Below are positions 7,749 through 17,099 of a DNA stretch of 64,000 nt, one piece after another (position 1 is the stretch's first letter; the number at the start of each line of letters is the position of its first letter). The DNA is from Flavobacterium saccharophilum. Lineage in GTDB: Bacteria > Bacteroidota > Bacteroidia > Flavobacteriales > Flavobacteriaceae. Below the pieces are notes generated by a model, which saw nothing but the letters and a program-made list of their open reading frames with translations, did no database searches and was not told where the DNA came from. A program made the position numbers and the translations under genes. The stretch is taken from the NCBI RefSeq assembly GCF_900142735.1, contig NZ_FRBY01000006.1, forward strand, positions 1 through 64,000. The letters are read 5' to 3'.

Positions 7749-8984
7749 TTATTTCAAATGAATTGTAATCAATTTATGTTTTGTTTTTCCGTCACTGGAA
7801 ATTTTAAAATCTGGCGAATTGGATTCGATTTCAAATCTGGAAGAAGTTTCAACTACTAATGAAATATCTTTATAACGAAAGTTTTTCGGAATTTCAGGAA
7901 GCTCAATTTTCACAATACCTTCTTTATTATTTTGTTCAAAATTAATTTTAATTCGATCGCGAAGCCAGATATATTCATAAACTTCCTGCCAGGGCGCCAT
8001 CCAGATTGAATCGTTTCCGTTTGCACCATATTTATTTGCAATCGCTGTCATATAATATTTGAAGTCTGGAAAACGCATACTTAAATTCCACAAATTTGAA
8101 TTTCCTACTCCATGTGTAAATTCGTTGTACCAAATTGGCCCCGCTAATTTTGCAACTGAATCAAAAGTCGTTAGAAAACGATCCATAGTTTTAAACCCGA
8201 TTGTATCTTTTGAGCTTTGAATAAAAGTTCGCGCATAGATCATTTTATCTAAATTTACCTTCTTATCAACTTTAATAACTGGTCCGGCACCAACATAAGA
8301 TGCTACCGAAAAAGAACCATTTGCCAGAGCATCTCGCTCATATTCTAAATGATATCCAGGATCACTTTCTCCGCCAGGCACCACAAAATGCGACATTGTA
8401 AATCCTAAATTTTGCTTTATTGAAGTTGTATTCTCTGTCACTTCAGTTAAAAAATTAGTTCCGTGTTTGGTTGCATGATGAAGACCGTGATTTAAAATAT
8501 CCCAGCCTGCACTGTATAATTCCTTTACTTCTGACCACGAAAGATGGCCGCGATTTGCTGGTAAATCTCCAATTGCTCCTCCATTAATTGCTAAACCTAA
8601 TTTGAACGGAATTTTATTTCCTAAACCGTCAGAGTAAAAAAGTCCTTTTGAAATTGTTCCGTCTCCACCCTGGTCGTTTTTCCATTCGTTCATCATTGGC
8701 GGACTAATTTTTCCTCCATTAAATAGTGGGAAAGCCGTTAAATAAGCGGACCTATAACCATCATCAACTGTAAAACTATACGCTATATGTTTGTTGAATT
8801 TTAAATCTGCAGCCTGAATTTTTACTTTCTCTACTGATTTTAGTTTTATTTTGAATGAAATAGTTTTTGTTTTTGAAGAATCTGTTTTGAAATAGGAATT
8901 ACTTCCAAAACAATAAGATGATGTACTGATTAACAGAACGATCGTGAACAAAAATGCTTTCATTCGTAATTGTGTTATTTTCAT
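7749..8984 (-). CDS. Secreted polysaccharide-deacetylase-like protein (NodB/CE4 type)
   Basis: A 411-residue exported protein. A hydrophobic N-terminal segment (about 9-24) is a signal peptide. The metal-binding start of a NodB domain is visible as FTVDDGY (71-77), and NHGLHH (165-170) supplies the paired histidines expected about 90 residues later. CE4 enzymes remove N- or O-acetyl groups from polysaccharides such as peptidoglycan or chitin-like polymers; the substrate here is not evident. The C-terminal 80 residues look beta-rich and may be a small accessory domain. It is single-gene and convergent with the ABC operon. Confidence 0.8.
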   Translation of the reverse strand: MKITQLRMKAFLFTIVLLISTSSYCFGSNSYFKTDSSKTKTISFKIKLKSVEKVKIQAADLKFNKHIAYSFTVDDGYRSAYLTAFPLFNGGKISPPMMNEWKNDQGGDGTISKGLFYSDGLGNKIPFKLGLAINGGAIGDLPANRGHLSWSEVKELYSAGWDILNHGLHHATKHGTNFLTEVTENTTSIKQNLGFTMSHFVVPGGESDPGYHLEYERDALANGSFSVASYVGAGPVIKVDKKVNLDKMIYARTFIQSSKDTIGFKTMDRFLTTFDSVAKLAGPIWYNEFTHGVGNSNLWNLSMRFPDFKYYMTAIANKYGANGNDSIWMAPWQEVYEYIWLRDRIKINFEQNNKEGIVKIELPEIPKNFRYKDISLVVETSSRFEIESNSPDFKISSDGKTKHKLITIHLK

Positions 8985-9192
8985 TTGAAAGGCCTGATTT
9001 AGAGTTTTTAAAGATACAGTTCTTTAGAAAAACTCTGCCTAAAAAATGATATTTCAATAGTTCAAAATTTTATTTAACGATATATAATAATTTTTATCGT
9101 ACAAAATTCAAACAAATCTTTTATAATCAACACTTTACAAATCAGGCATATGGTTTGCTAATTTTTAGATAGCCAAACTCAAACTATCTATT

Positions 9193-9978
9193 ATGTACCT
9201 TTCTAATACAAAAACCATTGTGTTTATTACGGGAGCATTTGTAAGCCATTCTTGTTGGGAAGAATGGATTATATTTTTTGACAGTAAGGGATATAAAACG
9301 GTTGCACCACCATGGCCAAATAAAAATGAAGTGCCGGAGATTTTAAGAAAAGAACATCCAAATTCTAAAATTGCTTCTGTGCGTTTATCTACCTTAATAG
9401 ATTATTATACAGAAATTATAGCAAAACTTCCTGAAAAACCCATTTTGATTGGGCACTCTTATGGAGGATTATTGACTCAATTATTAGTTCAAAGAGAATT
9501 AGCTTCAGCTGGAATTTGCATTCATTCAGTACCTCCACAGGGAATATACACTTCTAAATTTTCCTTTTACAAAGCAGTCTGGAAACCTTTGGGATATTTT
9601 ACTTCCAGAAAAAAAACTTATTTAATGACTTTTAAAGAATGGCAGTTTGCCTTTACAAACGAAATGTCTTTTGAAGAACAAAAAGAATCTTATGAAAAAT
9701 TAGTTATTCCTGAATCTAAACAAGTCATGCGCGATGCCCTAAGCGATACAGCAAAAATCAACTTTAAAAAAATCCATGTTCCGTTGTTATTTTTGTCTGG
9801 TTCAAATGACAATATTATTCCGTCATCTCTCAATTATTCTAATTTTAAAAAATACAAAAACATTCACTCAATTACTTGTTATAAAGAATTCAAAGACAAT
9901 AATCATTTTGTTTTAGGGCAAATAAATTGGAAAGAAGGAGCCGAATTTATTGCCAATTGGCTGGGAAAAATCAGTTAG
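9193..9978 (+). CDS. Alpha/beta hydrolase
   Basis: A 261-residue hydrolase with nucleophile elbow GHSYGG (87-92; Ser89), a probable acid Asp206 in GSNDNIIP and catalytic His238 in NNHFVL. The oxyanion region is the FITGAF strand near residues 11-16. There is no signal peptide, so it acts in the cytoplasm. The fold covers esterases, lipases and haloperoxidase-like enzymes, and no feature here fixes the substrate. Its 3' end overlaps that of the convergent regulator gene by 4 bp (9975-9978), leaving no room for a terminator. Confidence 0.88.
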   Translation: MYLSNTKTIVFITGAFVSHSCWEEWIIFFDSKGYKTVAPPWPNKNEVPEILRKEHPNSKIASVRLSTLIDYYTEIIAKLPEKPILIGHSYGGLLTQLLVQRELASAGICIHSVPPQGIYTSKFSFYKAVWKPLGYFTSRKKTYLMTFKEWQFAFTNEMSFEEQKESYEKLVIPESKQVMRDALSDTAKINFKKIHVPLLFLSGSNDNIIPSSLNYSNFKKYKNIHSITCYKEFKDNNHFVLGQINWKEGAEFIANWLGKIS

Positions 9979-11948
9979 TTTAATTCTCTTTTAATTTCTA
10001 ATTTTTTGATTTTTGAATTTAAAGTAGAAGGATGAATGTCTAAAATTTCGGCTGCACCTCCTGCTCCCGATATTTTTCCATTACATTTTTTAAGGATGTA
10101 CAAAATATAATCTCTTTCGTTTTCCAAAATTGTTTTTATAGAGAATGATTCACTGGCTTGTTCTGCGTGCATTTTTGAAGTTGTCGAAAGTTCAATTTCT
10201 TTGATTGTATTACTGTCAGTCAATAAAATGGCACGCTGTATTACGTGTTCCAATTCTCTAATATTTCCCGGCCAATTGTAATTTATAATCTGCTGTAAAG
10301 CAAAATCAGAAAGATTTGGTGCTTTTCGTCCCATTTTCTCGCTGTATACTTTTATAAAATGATTTGCTAAATCCGGGATGTCCTCTTTTCGTTTTTTTAA
10401 TGACGGGACCATAATTGGAAAAACATGTAAACGGTAATACAAATCCATTCTAAATCTTCCGGCTGCTACTTCTTCTTCAAGATTTTTATTAGTCGCTGCA
10501 ATAATTCTAACATCAATTTTTAATGGAGATTTTCCGCCAATTCGTTCAATTTCTCTTTCCTGCAAGACGCGTAATAGTTTTACCTGAAGCTCGAGGGGCA
10601 TCTCTCCTATTTCATCTAAAAAAATTGTTCCGCCATCTGCCAATTCAAACTTACCGATTCGCTTGTCCAATGCGCCTGTAAAAGCACCTCTTTCATGACC
10701 AAATAGTAATGATTCGGCCAGGTTTTCTGGAATAGCCCCACAATTAATAATAATTAAAGGCTTGTCTTTTCTTGGTGATAAAGCATGAATACTTTGGGCA
10801 ATTTTCTCTTTTCCGGTACCACTTTCACCTAAAACCAAAACCGATGTATCTGACGGCGCCACTTTTCTGATATAGTCAAAAACCGTAATCATTTGCGGAC
10901 TATTACCGATAATACCTTCAAAACCAATCGATTTATCTAAAGGTTTTACTTCTTTAATAATAGCTTCTTTTTGGTCTGTCTCAGAAATTGTTTTTGGATA
11001 CATTTTAGTAACAAATTGTGCAAATGTATTTTCGAGGTTCGTCAAAAGTTTTAAGGTTTCTGCCGAATAAATATTAAAATTTCTACTATAAAAGTTGAAA
11101 TAAAATCTTTGTATTGTTGCAATGGAAACTGGAAAAACCAAATATGATTTAATTCCGAAATTATGAGAAATCAGGCTTTTTATAGGTGCTGCCTGAAAGT
11201 TATTAATCAACGTTTCTTCACTATATATAACCGGTTCTAAATCTAACTTTGATTTTTTATAGGTTTCATCTAATTCCTTAATAGAAATATCTGCAATTTT
11301 TGAGAATTTTTCCGGACTGATGATCTGGTAATCGTCTATATTTCTACGCATGATTCCGAGGTTCGCATAATGCGTTGTATTCGCAAAACCAACTTCAACA
11401 TAATCAAACGAAATATAATTTTGTATCATTCTTCCGAATGCCAATAATGCATTTTCCCATTTAAGATTTGAATTAAAAATTTCATTCATATCTTTTTGCA
11501 ATTGCATTTGCTGTATTAATTGCGATTCTAAACTATATTCCTGACGGTAAAAAGCGATTTCGAGAGTAGTTAAAACATCTTGTTCTCTAAAAGGCTTCAA
11601 GATAAATCCGTACGGTTGTGTGATTTTCGCCTGATCCAAAATCTTTTTGCTGGAATTAGCTGATATAAATATAAAACCAATATAATTTTCTTTGAGAATT
11701 TGGGCCAATTCTATTCCGTTACGATTTCCTTTCAGCATAATATCCAGGAAAACTAAATCCGGTTTTTCGATCTCAATCTGTTCCAAGGCCTGATCAACTG
11801 AACGCGCAATTCCGATGACTTCATAATTTGCTTTTTCGAGAATTAACTGCAAATCATGTGCTTCTATAAATTGATCTTCAACGATTAAAATTCGTTTTTT
11901 AAATGTGGCTTCAGAGGATTTGAGGTGCTGGTCGAAAACCGTTTCCAT
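9975..11948 (-). CDS. Sigma-54-dependent response regulator (REC-GAF-like-AAA+-Fis HTH)
   Basis: The 657-residue activator has four parts. A receiver domain (about 19-130) carries Asp25, phospho-acceptor Asp69 and Lys118 in LKPF. A linker with GAF-like character spans about 150-320. A sigma-54 AAA+ domain has GESGTGKE (374-381), the GAFTGA loop (421-426) and Walker B TIFLDEIGEM (441-450). A Fis-type HTH lies near 630-650. The GAFTGA loop means it should contact sigma-54. It diverges from the TPR histidine kinase at 12159, a plausible partner. With the regulator at 14652 it forms a rare pair of sigma-54 activators flanking one kinase. The target genes are unknown. Confidence 0.92.
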   Translation of the reverse strand: METVFDQHLKSSEATFKKRILIVEDQFIEAHDLQLILEKANYEVIGIARSVDQALEQIEIEKPDLVFLDIMLKGNRNGIELAQILKENYIGFIFISANSSKKILDQAKITQPYGFILKPFREQDVLTTLEIAFYRQEYSLESQLIQQMQLQKDMNEIFNSNLKWENALLAFGRMIQNYISFDYVEVGFANTTHYANLGIMRRNIDDYQIISPEKFSKIADISIKELDETYKKSKLDLEPVIYSEETLINNFQAAPIKSLISHNFGIKSYLVFPVSIATIQRFYFNFYSRNFNIYSAETLKLLTNLENTFAQFVTKMYPKTISETDQKEAIIKEVKPLDKSIGFEGIIGNSPQMITVFDYIRKVAPSDTSVLVLGESGTGKEKIAQSIHALSPRKDKPLIIINCGAIPENLAESLLFGHERGAFTGALDKRIGKFELADGGTIFLDEIGEMPLELQVKLLRVLQEREIERIGGKSPLKIDVRIIAATNKNLEEEVAAGRFRMDLYYRLHVFPIMVPSLKKRKEDIPDLANHFIKVYSEKMGRKAPNLSDFALQQIINYNWPGNIRELEHVIQRAILLTDSNTIKEIELSTTSKMHAEQASESFSIKTILENERDYILYILKKCNGKISGAGGAAEILDIHPSTLNSKIKKLEIKRELN

Positions 11949-12158
11949 AAATGTGGTATTTTTAGTATTATAACAGGCGTAAGATATTGGTATAAAATTA
12001 GTTAATTATTGTAATTAAAACAGGAAAAATTCAAAATTTAAATGGAAAAAAATATCTTTTATGTGAATTTTCCTGATATTATTCTAAAGAACCGTACCAC
12101 TTTATATTTATATTTGTTCATCATAAAAAACATCCAAAAACCTAATTATAAACAAATT

Positions 12159-14600
12159 ATGAAACAAGTTTATGCACTCTGTTTTATCCTTTCAATTGCA
12201 GTACAATCTTTAGCACAAACTTCACCTTCTGTTGCCAAATATGACTTAAAGAAAAAAAGGCTTTTGATCCAGGCTTGTTCTATCTATTTATTCAACGCCA
12301 ATCAAGGTGCCATAGATCCTGACAGCTCTGTAGTTTTAGCCTGTAAAGCATATAAATTGCCCGTTTCATTAGCTTATGACGAAGGTTTTAACGATGGATC
12401 ATATTTGATTGGAAATGATCTGATTGATAAAGGCAATATCAATTCGGCCAAAAAACTTCTTGCTAAATCTAAAGAGGAAAACCGGATTAAGTTATTGCTT
12501 CAGATTACCAATTTTTATCTTTTCAAACCCGGAACGAAACCAGAAGATTTGCAAAATGCATTCTTATATATTAAGGAAGCTGTCGATTTGAGTAAGCAAC
12601 TTAAAATAAAAAAATGGCAACATCAAAGTTTGTTACTATTAGGTAAATATTATTTTCAGGCTAATAATCAGGTTGAAGGCAAAAAATACTTTGTGCAAGT
12701 TATAAGCGAATGCCGAAAAACAAACGACAAACTTGGTCTTGCTGATGCTCTGGATGTGTATGCAACTCTATTACCAAATTTAGATCCGGAGAAAGAAAAA
12801 ATGCTGCAGGAAGCAGTTTCTCTTTATGCTGGTGTAGGATTAGAAGAAAAAAGAATAGAGTCTTATATGAAAATTACGACTATCTATTTTTGGACCGGAA
12901 GAATCAATGAAGCAAAAAAGAGACTGCAGCAAAATTTAGCTGATTTGCGAAAAATTAATTTCACACATCAACAATTCGCAGAAACTACAATAGTTTATAT
13001 TGACTTGTATCAGCACAATATGAAAAGTGCTATGTATTATGCACTAAAAAGCGTAAAAAGAATGGAGGCCGAAAAAGACTATACTTTTGGGGATATTTTT
13101 TATATGCGATTAGGTGATGTTTATAATTTTATAGGCCATAATGAAGAAGCACTAGAACTATATAAAAAAAGCATTGAAATTGGACAGCAAACCTTAGATA
13201 CCGGTACTTGGTACAAAAGTTTTTATGGTGCTGTTGCTGCTTTATCAATTAAAGGAAAAAATAAAGAGGCTATTGCTTACATAAATTCGCTAACATCAAA
13301 ATATCCTCCAAAAACTACTTTTGATAAGATGTCTGTGGCTTATATAAAAGCCAATTGTTACGAGGCACTTAAAGATAATGTTCGGGCTGAAAAGTTTTTT
13401 AATGAAACAGATTATTATGCCAAACAATTAAATACTCCTGAAACTTTTAGAGAAATTGTCCACCAATATACCATGATGTCTTTATTTTATATTAATATAA
13501 ATAAAGTTCAGAAAGCTAAATTTTACACAGATAAAATATTTACACTTTTTAAGGTCAATAAAGGGACATATAATTCAGAGGCATTTCAACGTTTATTATA
13601 CAAAACTGACTCTATTAACGGAAATTACAAAGGTTCATTAGAGCATTTTAAAAATTATAAAAGAATAAGCGATTCAATTATTGGAGTCGATAAAAACAAA
13701 CAAATTGAAGAATTAAAAATTCAATATGAAACTAAAAATAAAGAACAGAAAATTGCACTTTTAAACGACCAATCGAAACTGCAGGAAAGTGAATTACAAA
13801 AATCAAAACTCTTAAATAATTTGGCGATTGGAAGTTTGATTTTGCTTTTATTTACGATTGGTTTGCTTTATAATCGTTATCGTTTAAAACAACGAAATCA
13901 CGCTAAACTGGAATTAAAAGAAAGAGAAATCAATCAAAAAAACCTCAACCTAAGACATTTATTAGATGAAAAAGAATGGCTATTAAAAGAGATTCATCAT
14001 CGTGTAAAAAACAATCTTCAGACCGTTATAAGTCTGCTCAATTCGCAATCAGCTTATTTGGATAATGATATGGCTTTGTCGGCTATAAAAAACAGTCAGC
14101 ACAGAATTCATTCAATGTCATTGATTCATCAAAAATTATATAATTCTGAGAATATTGCGACGATTAATATGCCGAATTACATCAAAGAATTGGTCGAATA
14201 TTTAAAGGAGTCCTTTTCGCTTGCACAAAGAATTCGTTTTGAAATAAAAGTTGCTCCATTAGAATTGGATGTGGCGCAGGCCGTTCCTCTAGGACTTATT
14301 TTGAATGAAGCCATTACGAATTCAATTAAATATGCTTTTCCAAATGATCGAACAGGAATGATTTATGTGACGCTCGAAGCAATAGCAGAAAACCGATATT
14401 TATTAACCATTTCAGATAACGGAATTGGAGCTGAAACTGATTTTACAGATACGAAAGCAAACTCATTCGGAATGAGTTTAATAAAGGGTTTAAGCGATGA
14501 TTTGGAAGCAAAATTTACGATGGAAAATAATAATGGAACGATTTTAAAAATTGAATTTTCGCAAGAATTTCCGATAAATCAAAAAAGACAAATGATTTAA
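12159..14600 (+). CDS. TPR-containing sensor histidine kinase (HisKA_2 type)
   Basis: I start the gene at 12159: it gives a clean signal peptide (MKQVYALCFILSIAVQSLAQ), and a -7 box TATATTTG at 12109-12116 lies downstream of the in-frame ATG at 12042. The 813-residue product has a periplasmic helical-repeat (TPR-like) sensor, one membrane helix at about 555-572, a coiled coil, an H-box with HHRVKNNLQ (613-621) typical of the HisKA_2/HWE-related group, and a HATPase domain with NEAITNSIKYAF and DNGIGAE. It lies 51 bp before an NtrC-type regulator, the likely partner, and diverges from a second one. Confidence 0.9.
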   Translation: MKQVYALCFILSIAVQSLAQTSPSVAKYDLKKKRLLIQACSIYLFNANQGAIDPDSSVVLACKAYKLPVSLAYDEGFNDGSYLIGNDLIDKGNINSAKKLLAKSKEENRIKLLLQITNFYLFKPGTKPEDLQNAFLYIKEAVDLSKQLKIKKWQHQSLLLLGKYYFQANNQVEGKKYFVQVISECRKTNDKLGLADALDVYATLLPNLDPEKEKMLQEAVSLYAGVGLEEKRIESYMKITTIYFWTGRINEAKKRLQQNLADLRKINFTHQQFAETTIVYIDLYQHNMKSAMYYALKSVKRMEAEKDYTFGDIFYMRLGDVYNFIGHNEEALELYKKSIEIGQQTLDTGTWYKSFYGAVAALSIKGKNKEAIAYINSLTSKYPPKTTFDKMSVAYIKANCYEALKDNVRAEKFFNETDYYAKQLNTPETFREIVHQYTMMSLFYININKVQKAKFYTDKIFTLFKVNKGTYNSEAFQRLLYKTDSINGNYKGSLEHFKNYKRISDSIIGVDKNKQIEELKIQYETKNKEQKIALLNDQSKLQESELQKSKLLNNLAIGSLILLLFTIGLLYNRYRLKQRNHAKLELKEREINQKNLNLRHLLDEKEWLLKEIHHRVKNNLQTVISLLNSQSAYLDNDMALSAIKNSQHRIHSMSLIHQKLYNSENIATINMPNYIKELVEYLKESFSLAQRIRFEIKVAPLELDVAQAVPLGLILNEAITNSIKYAFPNDRTGMIYVTLEAIAENRYLLTISDNGIGAETDFTDTKANSFGMSLIKGLSDDLEAKFTMENNNGTILKIEFSQEFPINQKRQMI

Positions 14601-14651
14601 AACCTAAATTTGTACCACGAAAATGAATTTCGCCTTTAGCCTTTCCCTCAA

Positions 14652-15995
14652 ATGACACACAAAATTTTAATTATAGACGACGAAGAAAAACTGAGAAGTC
14701 TGCTGGCACGTATTATAAAATCGGAAGGATTTGAAGTTTTTGAAGCTAAAGATTTAAAATCAGGTTTTAAGAAATTAGAACAAACTGAAATTGATGTCGT
14801 TCTATGTGATGTAAAATTACCTGACGGAAACGGTGTTGATTTTCTTCAGAATATAAAAAACAGTTTCCCTTTAGTAGAAGTTATTCTATTAACTGCTTTT
14901 GGGAATATTCCGGATGGTGTTCAGGCCATGAAAAATGGTGCTTTCGATTATATCGTAAAAGGCGATGATAATGATAAAATTATTCCGCTTCTTTATAAAG
15001 CTGTAGAAAAAGTACAGTTACAGAAAAAGGTGCAACAACTCGAAAAACGAATTGGCGATAAATATTCTTTTAATACCATTATTGGAAAATCAAAAGGAAT
15101 CGAACAAGTTATTGATTTAGCACAAAAAGTTGCCAAAACCGATTCGACTGTTTTATTAACGGGAGAAACCGGAACTGGAAAAGAAGTTTTTGCACAAGCG
15201 ATACATGAAAACAGTAATCGGGTTGGAAAATCTTTTGTGGCTTTGAACTGCAGTACTTTCAGTAAAGAAATTTTAGAAAGTGAATTGTTTGGTCATAAAC
15301 AAGGTGCTTTTACCGGAGCTTTAAAAGATAAAAAAGGTTTTATTGAAGAAGCAAACGGCGGAACTTTATTTCTGGATGAAATTGGTGAAATGCCAATCGA
15401 TCTTCAAGCCAAATTATTACGCGTTTTAGAAACCAGCGAATATATTCCGGTTGGAGACACAACTCCCAAAAAGTCAAATTTCAGATTAATTGCAGCGACA
15501 AACCGTGATTTAAAAACAGAAAGTGATGAACACCGTTTTCGTTCTGACTTATATTTTCGATTGAATATTTTCGAAATCAAATTGCCTTCTTTGCGCGAAA
15601 GAATTAAAGATGTTTCGGTATTGGCCCATTATTTCGTGAAGCAATTTTCTGAAAAAACAAACAAAAAAACTTTAGATATTGCTGATGATTTTCTACAGAA
15701 ATTAGAAAATTATTCCTGGCCGGGAAATATTCGGGAACTTAAAAATATTATCGAACGATCAGTTATTTTGAGCAATGGCGATACTTTAACTTCAGATGTC
15801 TTGCCTTACGAAATGCAGCATCAGCCTGAAAAAGCAACAAAATCGATGTCGGCTTTTTCTATGCAGAGTATTGAAAAATTGCATATTCAGAAGGTTTTGA
15901 ATTATACAAAAGGTAATAAAGCCGAGACAGCACGATTGCTTGAAATTGGGATCGCGACGTTGTATAGGAAACTGGAAGAATATAATATTCAATAG
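14652..15995 (+). CDS. NtrC-family sigma-54-dependent response regulator
   Basis: A 447-residue classical NtrC layout: receiver with Asp9/Asp10, phospho-acceptor Asp53 and Lys103 (followed by Gly instead of the usual Pro); AAA+ domain with GETGTGKE (171-178), GAFTGA (218-223) and Walker B GTLFLDEIGEMP; Fis-type HTH at about 420-442. It probably receives phosphate from the TPR kinase encoded 51 bp upstream. The next genes on the same strand are the kdp cluster, which has no OmpR-type KdpE, so this protein is a candidate regulator of potassium uptake. That link is positional only. Confidence 0.93.
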   Translation: MTHKILIIDDEEKLRSLLARIIKSEGFEVFEAKDLKSGFKKLEQTEIDVVLCDVKLPDGNGVDFLQNIKNSFPLVEVILLTAFGNIPDGVQAMKNGAFDYIVKGDDNDKIIPLLYKAVEKVQLQKKVQQLEKRIGDKYSFNTIIGKSKGIEQVIDLAQKVAKTDSTVLLTGETGTGKEVFAQAIHENSNRVGKSFVALNCSTFSKEILESELFGHKQGAFTGALKDKKGFIEEANGGTLFLDEIGEMPIDLQAKLLRVLETSEYIPVGDTTPKKSNFRLIAATNRDLKTESDEHRFRSDLYFRLNIFEIKLPSLRERIKDVSVLAHYFVKQFSEKTNKKTLDIADDFLQKLENYSWPGNIRELKNIIERSVILSNGDTLTSDVLPYEMQHQPEKATKSMSAFSMQSIEKLHIQKVLNYTKGNKAETARLLEIGIATLYRKLEEYNIQ

Positions 15996-16064
15996 TTAAA
16001 ATAAATTCCAAAAATTAAATTCTAAATTCCAATTTTGAGTTTCGGTTTAAAATTTCAATCGAAA

Positions 16065-16280
16065 GCTCCATCGGAGCAAAATATTTATAGAAAATGTAAT
16101 CGGTTTTTAGATCAAAGCTCCAGCGGAGCAAAATGTTTATAGCAAATATAATTAGTTTTGATTGAAGCTCCAGCGGAGCGACATTCTAGCGTTTGTTTCA
16201 ATCTAAAACATGTCGCCCCAATGCGGCTTTATTATCGAACGTTGTAATTTTCTATAAACATGACGTCCCTCTGGGACTCA
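16065..16280. repeat. Composite palindrome array, copy A (GCTCCAGCGGAGC type)
   Basis: Short hairpins GCTCCATCGGAGC (16065-16077) and GCTCCAGCGGAGC (16117-16129, 16167-16179) are followed by an imperfect GTCGCCCCAATGCGGC and by GTCCCTCTGGGAC (16264-16276). They are separated by AT-rich spacers with the recurrent word TTTATAGAAAA or TTTTCTATAAACAT. The array fills the gap after the NtrC-type gene. The same arrangement recurs at 26530-26683. An open frame at 16193-16429 is made of this repeat and is not a gene. Confidence 0.85.
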
Positions 16281-16311
16281 AATTCAAAAATCAAATCCTT
16301 ATCATTTCAAT

Positions 16312-16341
16312 AAAAGCTTATCAAAATGATAGGCTTTTTTT
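16312..16341 (+). terminator. Rho-independent terminator
   Basis: AAGCTTATCA and TGATAGGCTT form a stem with one bulge, followed by a T-run. It ends transcription of the kinase/regulator operon before the kdp cluster. Confidence 0.7.
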
Positions 16342-16456
16342 ATGCTTAATTTTTGGCACAAAACTACATTCCTTTTATTTACAACACTTTAACCACACCA
16401 CAACTTTTTCGGAACATATTTTGGCATAAGGAGGAAGAACATAAAAATTCATTCTC

Positions 16457-16738
16457 ATGAAAAATCAAGTAACCTCAATCTACAAACAAGCGGAACGCTT
16501 TGCCGAGATAACCAAAAAATCTATTATTTCTGGAAATATAGTACGTGCAAAAAAATGTCTTGCACTTGCTGAGCGCCTATTTATTAGCGGAAGCATTGAA
16601 ACTAAAAATGCTATTTCTAATGTGTATGTTTTCTCCGTTTCTTCTTTTATGGAAGTACGTCACTGCAACATTTCACATCTTTTTCCACAAACGCTTAAAG
16701 CGGAATATATTAAGCAGATTAATGCTTCAGGCGTATAA
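16457..16738 (+). CDS. Conserved-looking hypothetical protein upstream of kdp
   Basis: A 93-residue soluble protein without signal peptide or membrane helix. It is mainly helical with basic patches and two cysteines in the first half (counting Cys54 of KKCLALAERL loosely) and a HC pair near residue 73. I do not recognise a domain. It is the first gene after the terminator at 16312-16341 and precedes the tiny kdp genes by 66 bp, so it may be the first gene of the kdp operon. An AAGGAGG at 16428-16434 is too far (22 bp) from the ATG to decide the start. Role unknown. Confidence 0.65.
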   Translation: MKNQVTSIYKQAERFAEITKKSIISGNIVRAKKCLALAERLFISGSIETKNAISNVYVFSVSSFMEVRHCNISHLFPQTLKAEYIKQINASGV

Positions 16739-16804
16739 AAATGTTTAATCGGTTAACTGTTTAATTGGTTAATCGTGAAAAATCTAAAATCTAAAAATAA
16801 CATT

Positions 16805-16888
16805 ATGATCACTTTTCTTTTACTCGCATTGGCCGTTGTGCTTTTTGCCATTTGTTTTAAATCAGTTGAATTCTTTGAAAAAATCTAA
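16805..16888 (+). CDS. 27-residue single-helix membrane microprotein
   Basis: ATG to TAA encodes 27 residues: a hydrophobic helix (ITFLLLALAVVLFAICF) and a short charged tail KSVEFFEKI. It lies 3 bp before kdpF and is in the same orientation. Its size and layout (one helix plus tail ending in EFFEKI or PEKF) resemble KdpF, so it may be a second small subunit or a paralogue. The tight spacing with kdpF and the kdpA-facing direction are the main reasons for calling it. Confidence 0.65.
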   Translation: MITFLLLALAVVLFAICFKSVEFFEKI

Positions 16889-16891
16889 ATC

Positions 16892-16969
16892 ATGACTGCA
16901 CTATTTATTATTTCTATCGCTGTTTTTGGTTATTTGGTTTATGTATTAATCAAACCTGAAAAATTCTAA
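16892..16969 (+). CDS. kdpF: K+-transporting ATPase subunit KdpF
   Basis: The 25-residue product is a single helix ending GYLVYVLIKPEKF, closely matching the GYLVYALI...EKF pattern of KdpF, the small stabilising peptide of the KdpFABC pump in the inner membrane. It is followed 4 bp later by another one-helix frame and then kdpA. It is easily missed by gene finders because of its size; position and motif make the assignment strong. Confidence 0.85.
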   Translation: MTALFIISIAVFGYLVYVLIKPEKF

Positions 16970-16973
16970 AAAA

Positions 16974-17063
16974 ATGAAAAAGTCACAGTCAGGAAAAAAG
17001 CTACTATTATATGTTTTTGTGGCTTGGACATTAGCCTTTGTAACGCTTATTGCGCTTTTATAA
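16974..17063 (+). CDS. 29-residue single-helix membrane microprotein
   Basis: A basic N-terminus (MKKSQSGKK) is followed by one hydrophobic helix (LLLYVFVAWTLAFVTLIALL) and the stop. It starts 4 bp after kdpF and ends 36 bp before kdpA. It does not look like KdpF. The positive-inside charge pattern and the lack of cleavage residues suggest a membrane-anchored small subunit of the pump or its regulator. Coding potential is supported by context only. Confidence 0.6.
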   Translation: MKKSQSGKKLLLYVFVAWTLAFVTLIALL

Positions 17064-17099
17064 AAGCCCAAATTTTATTTAATTTCTAACAAACAAAAT

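Noticed and set aside
16354..16370. Possible sigma-54 promoter (TGGCAC then TACAT) before the kdp cluster
   Set aside because: The -24 half is good, but the -12 GC is missing (CA instead). Interesting in context, not strong enough to annotate.
16193..16429. 78-codon plus-strand frame
   Set aside because: Built from composite palindrome array A and the following terminator.
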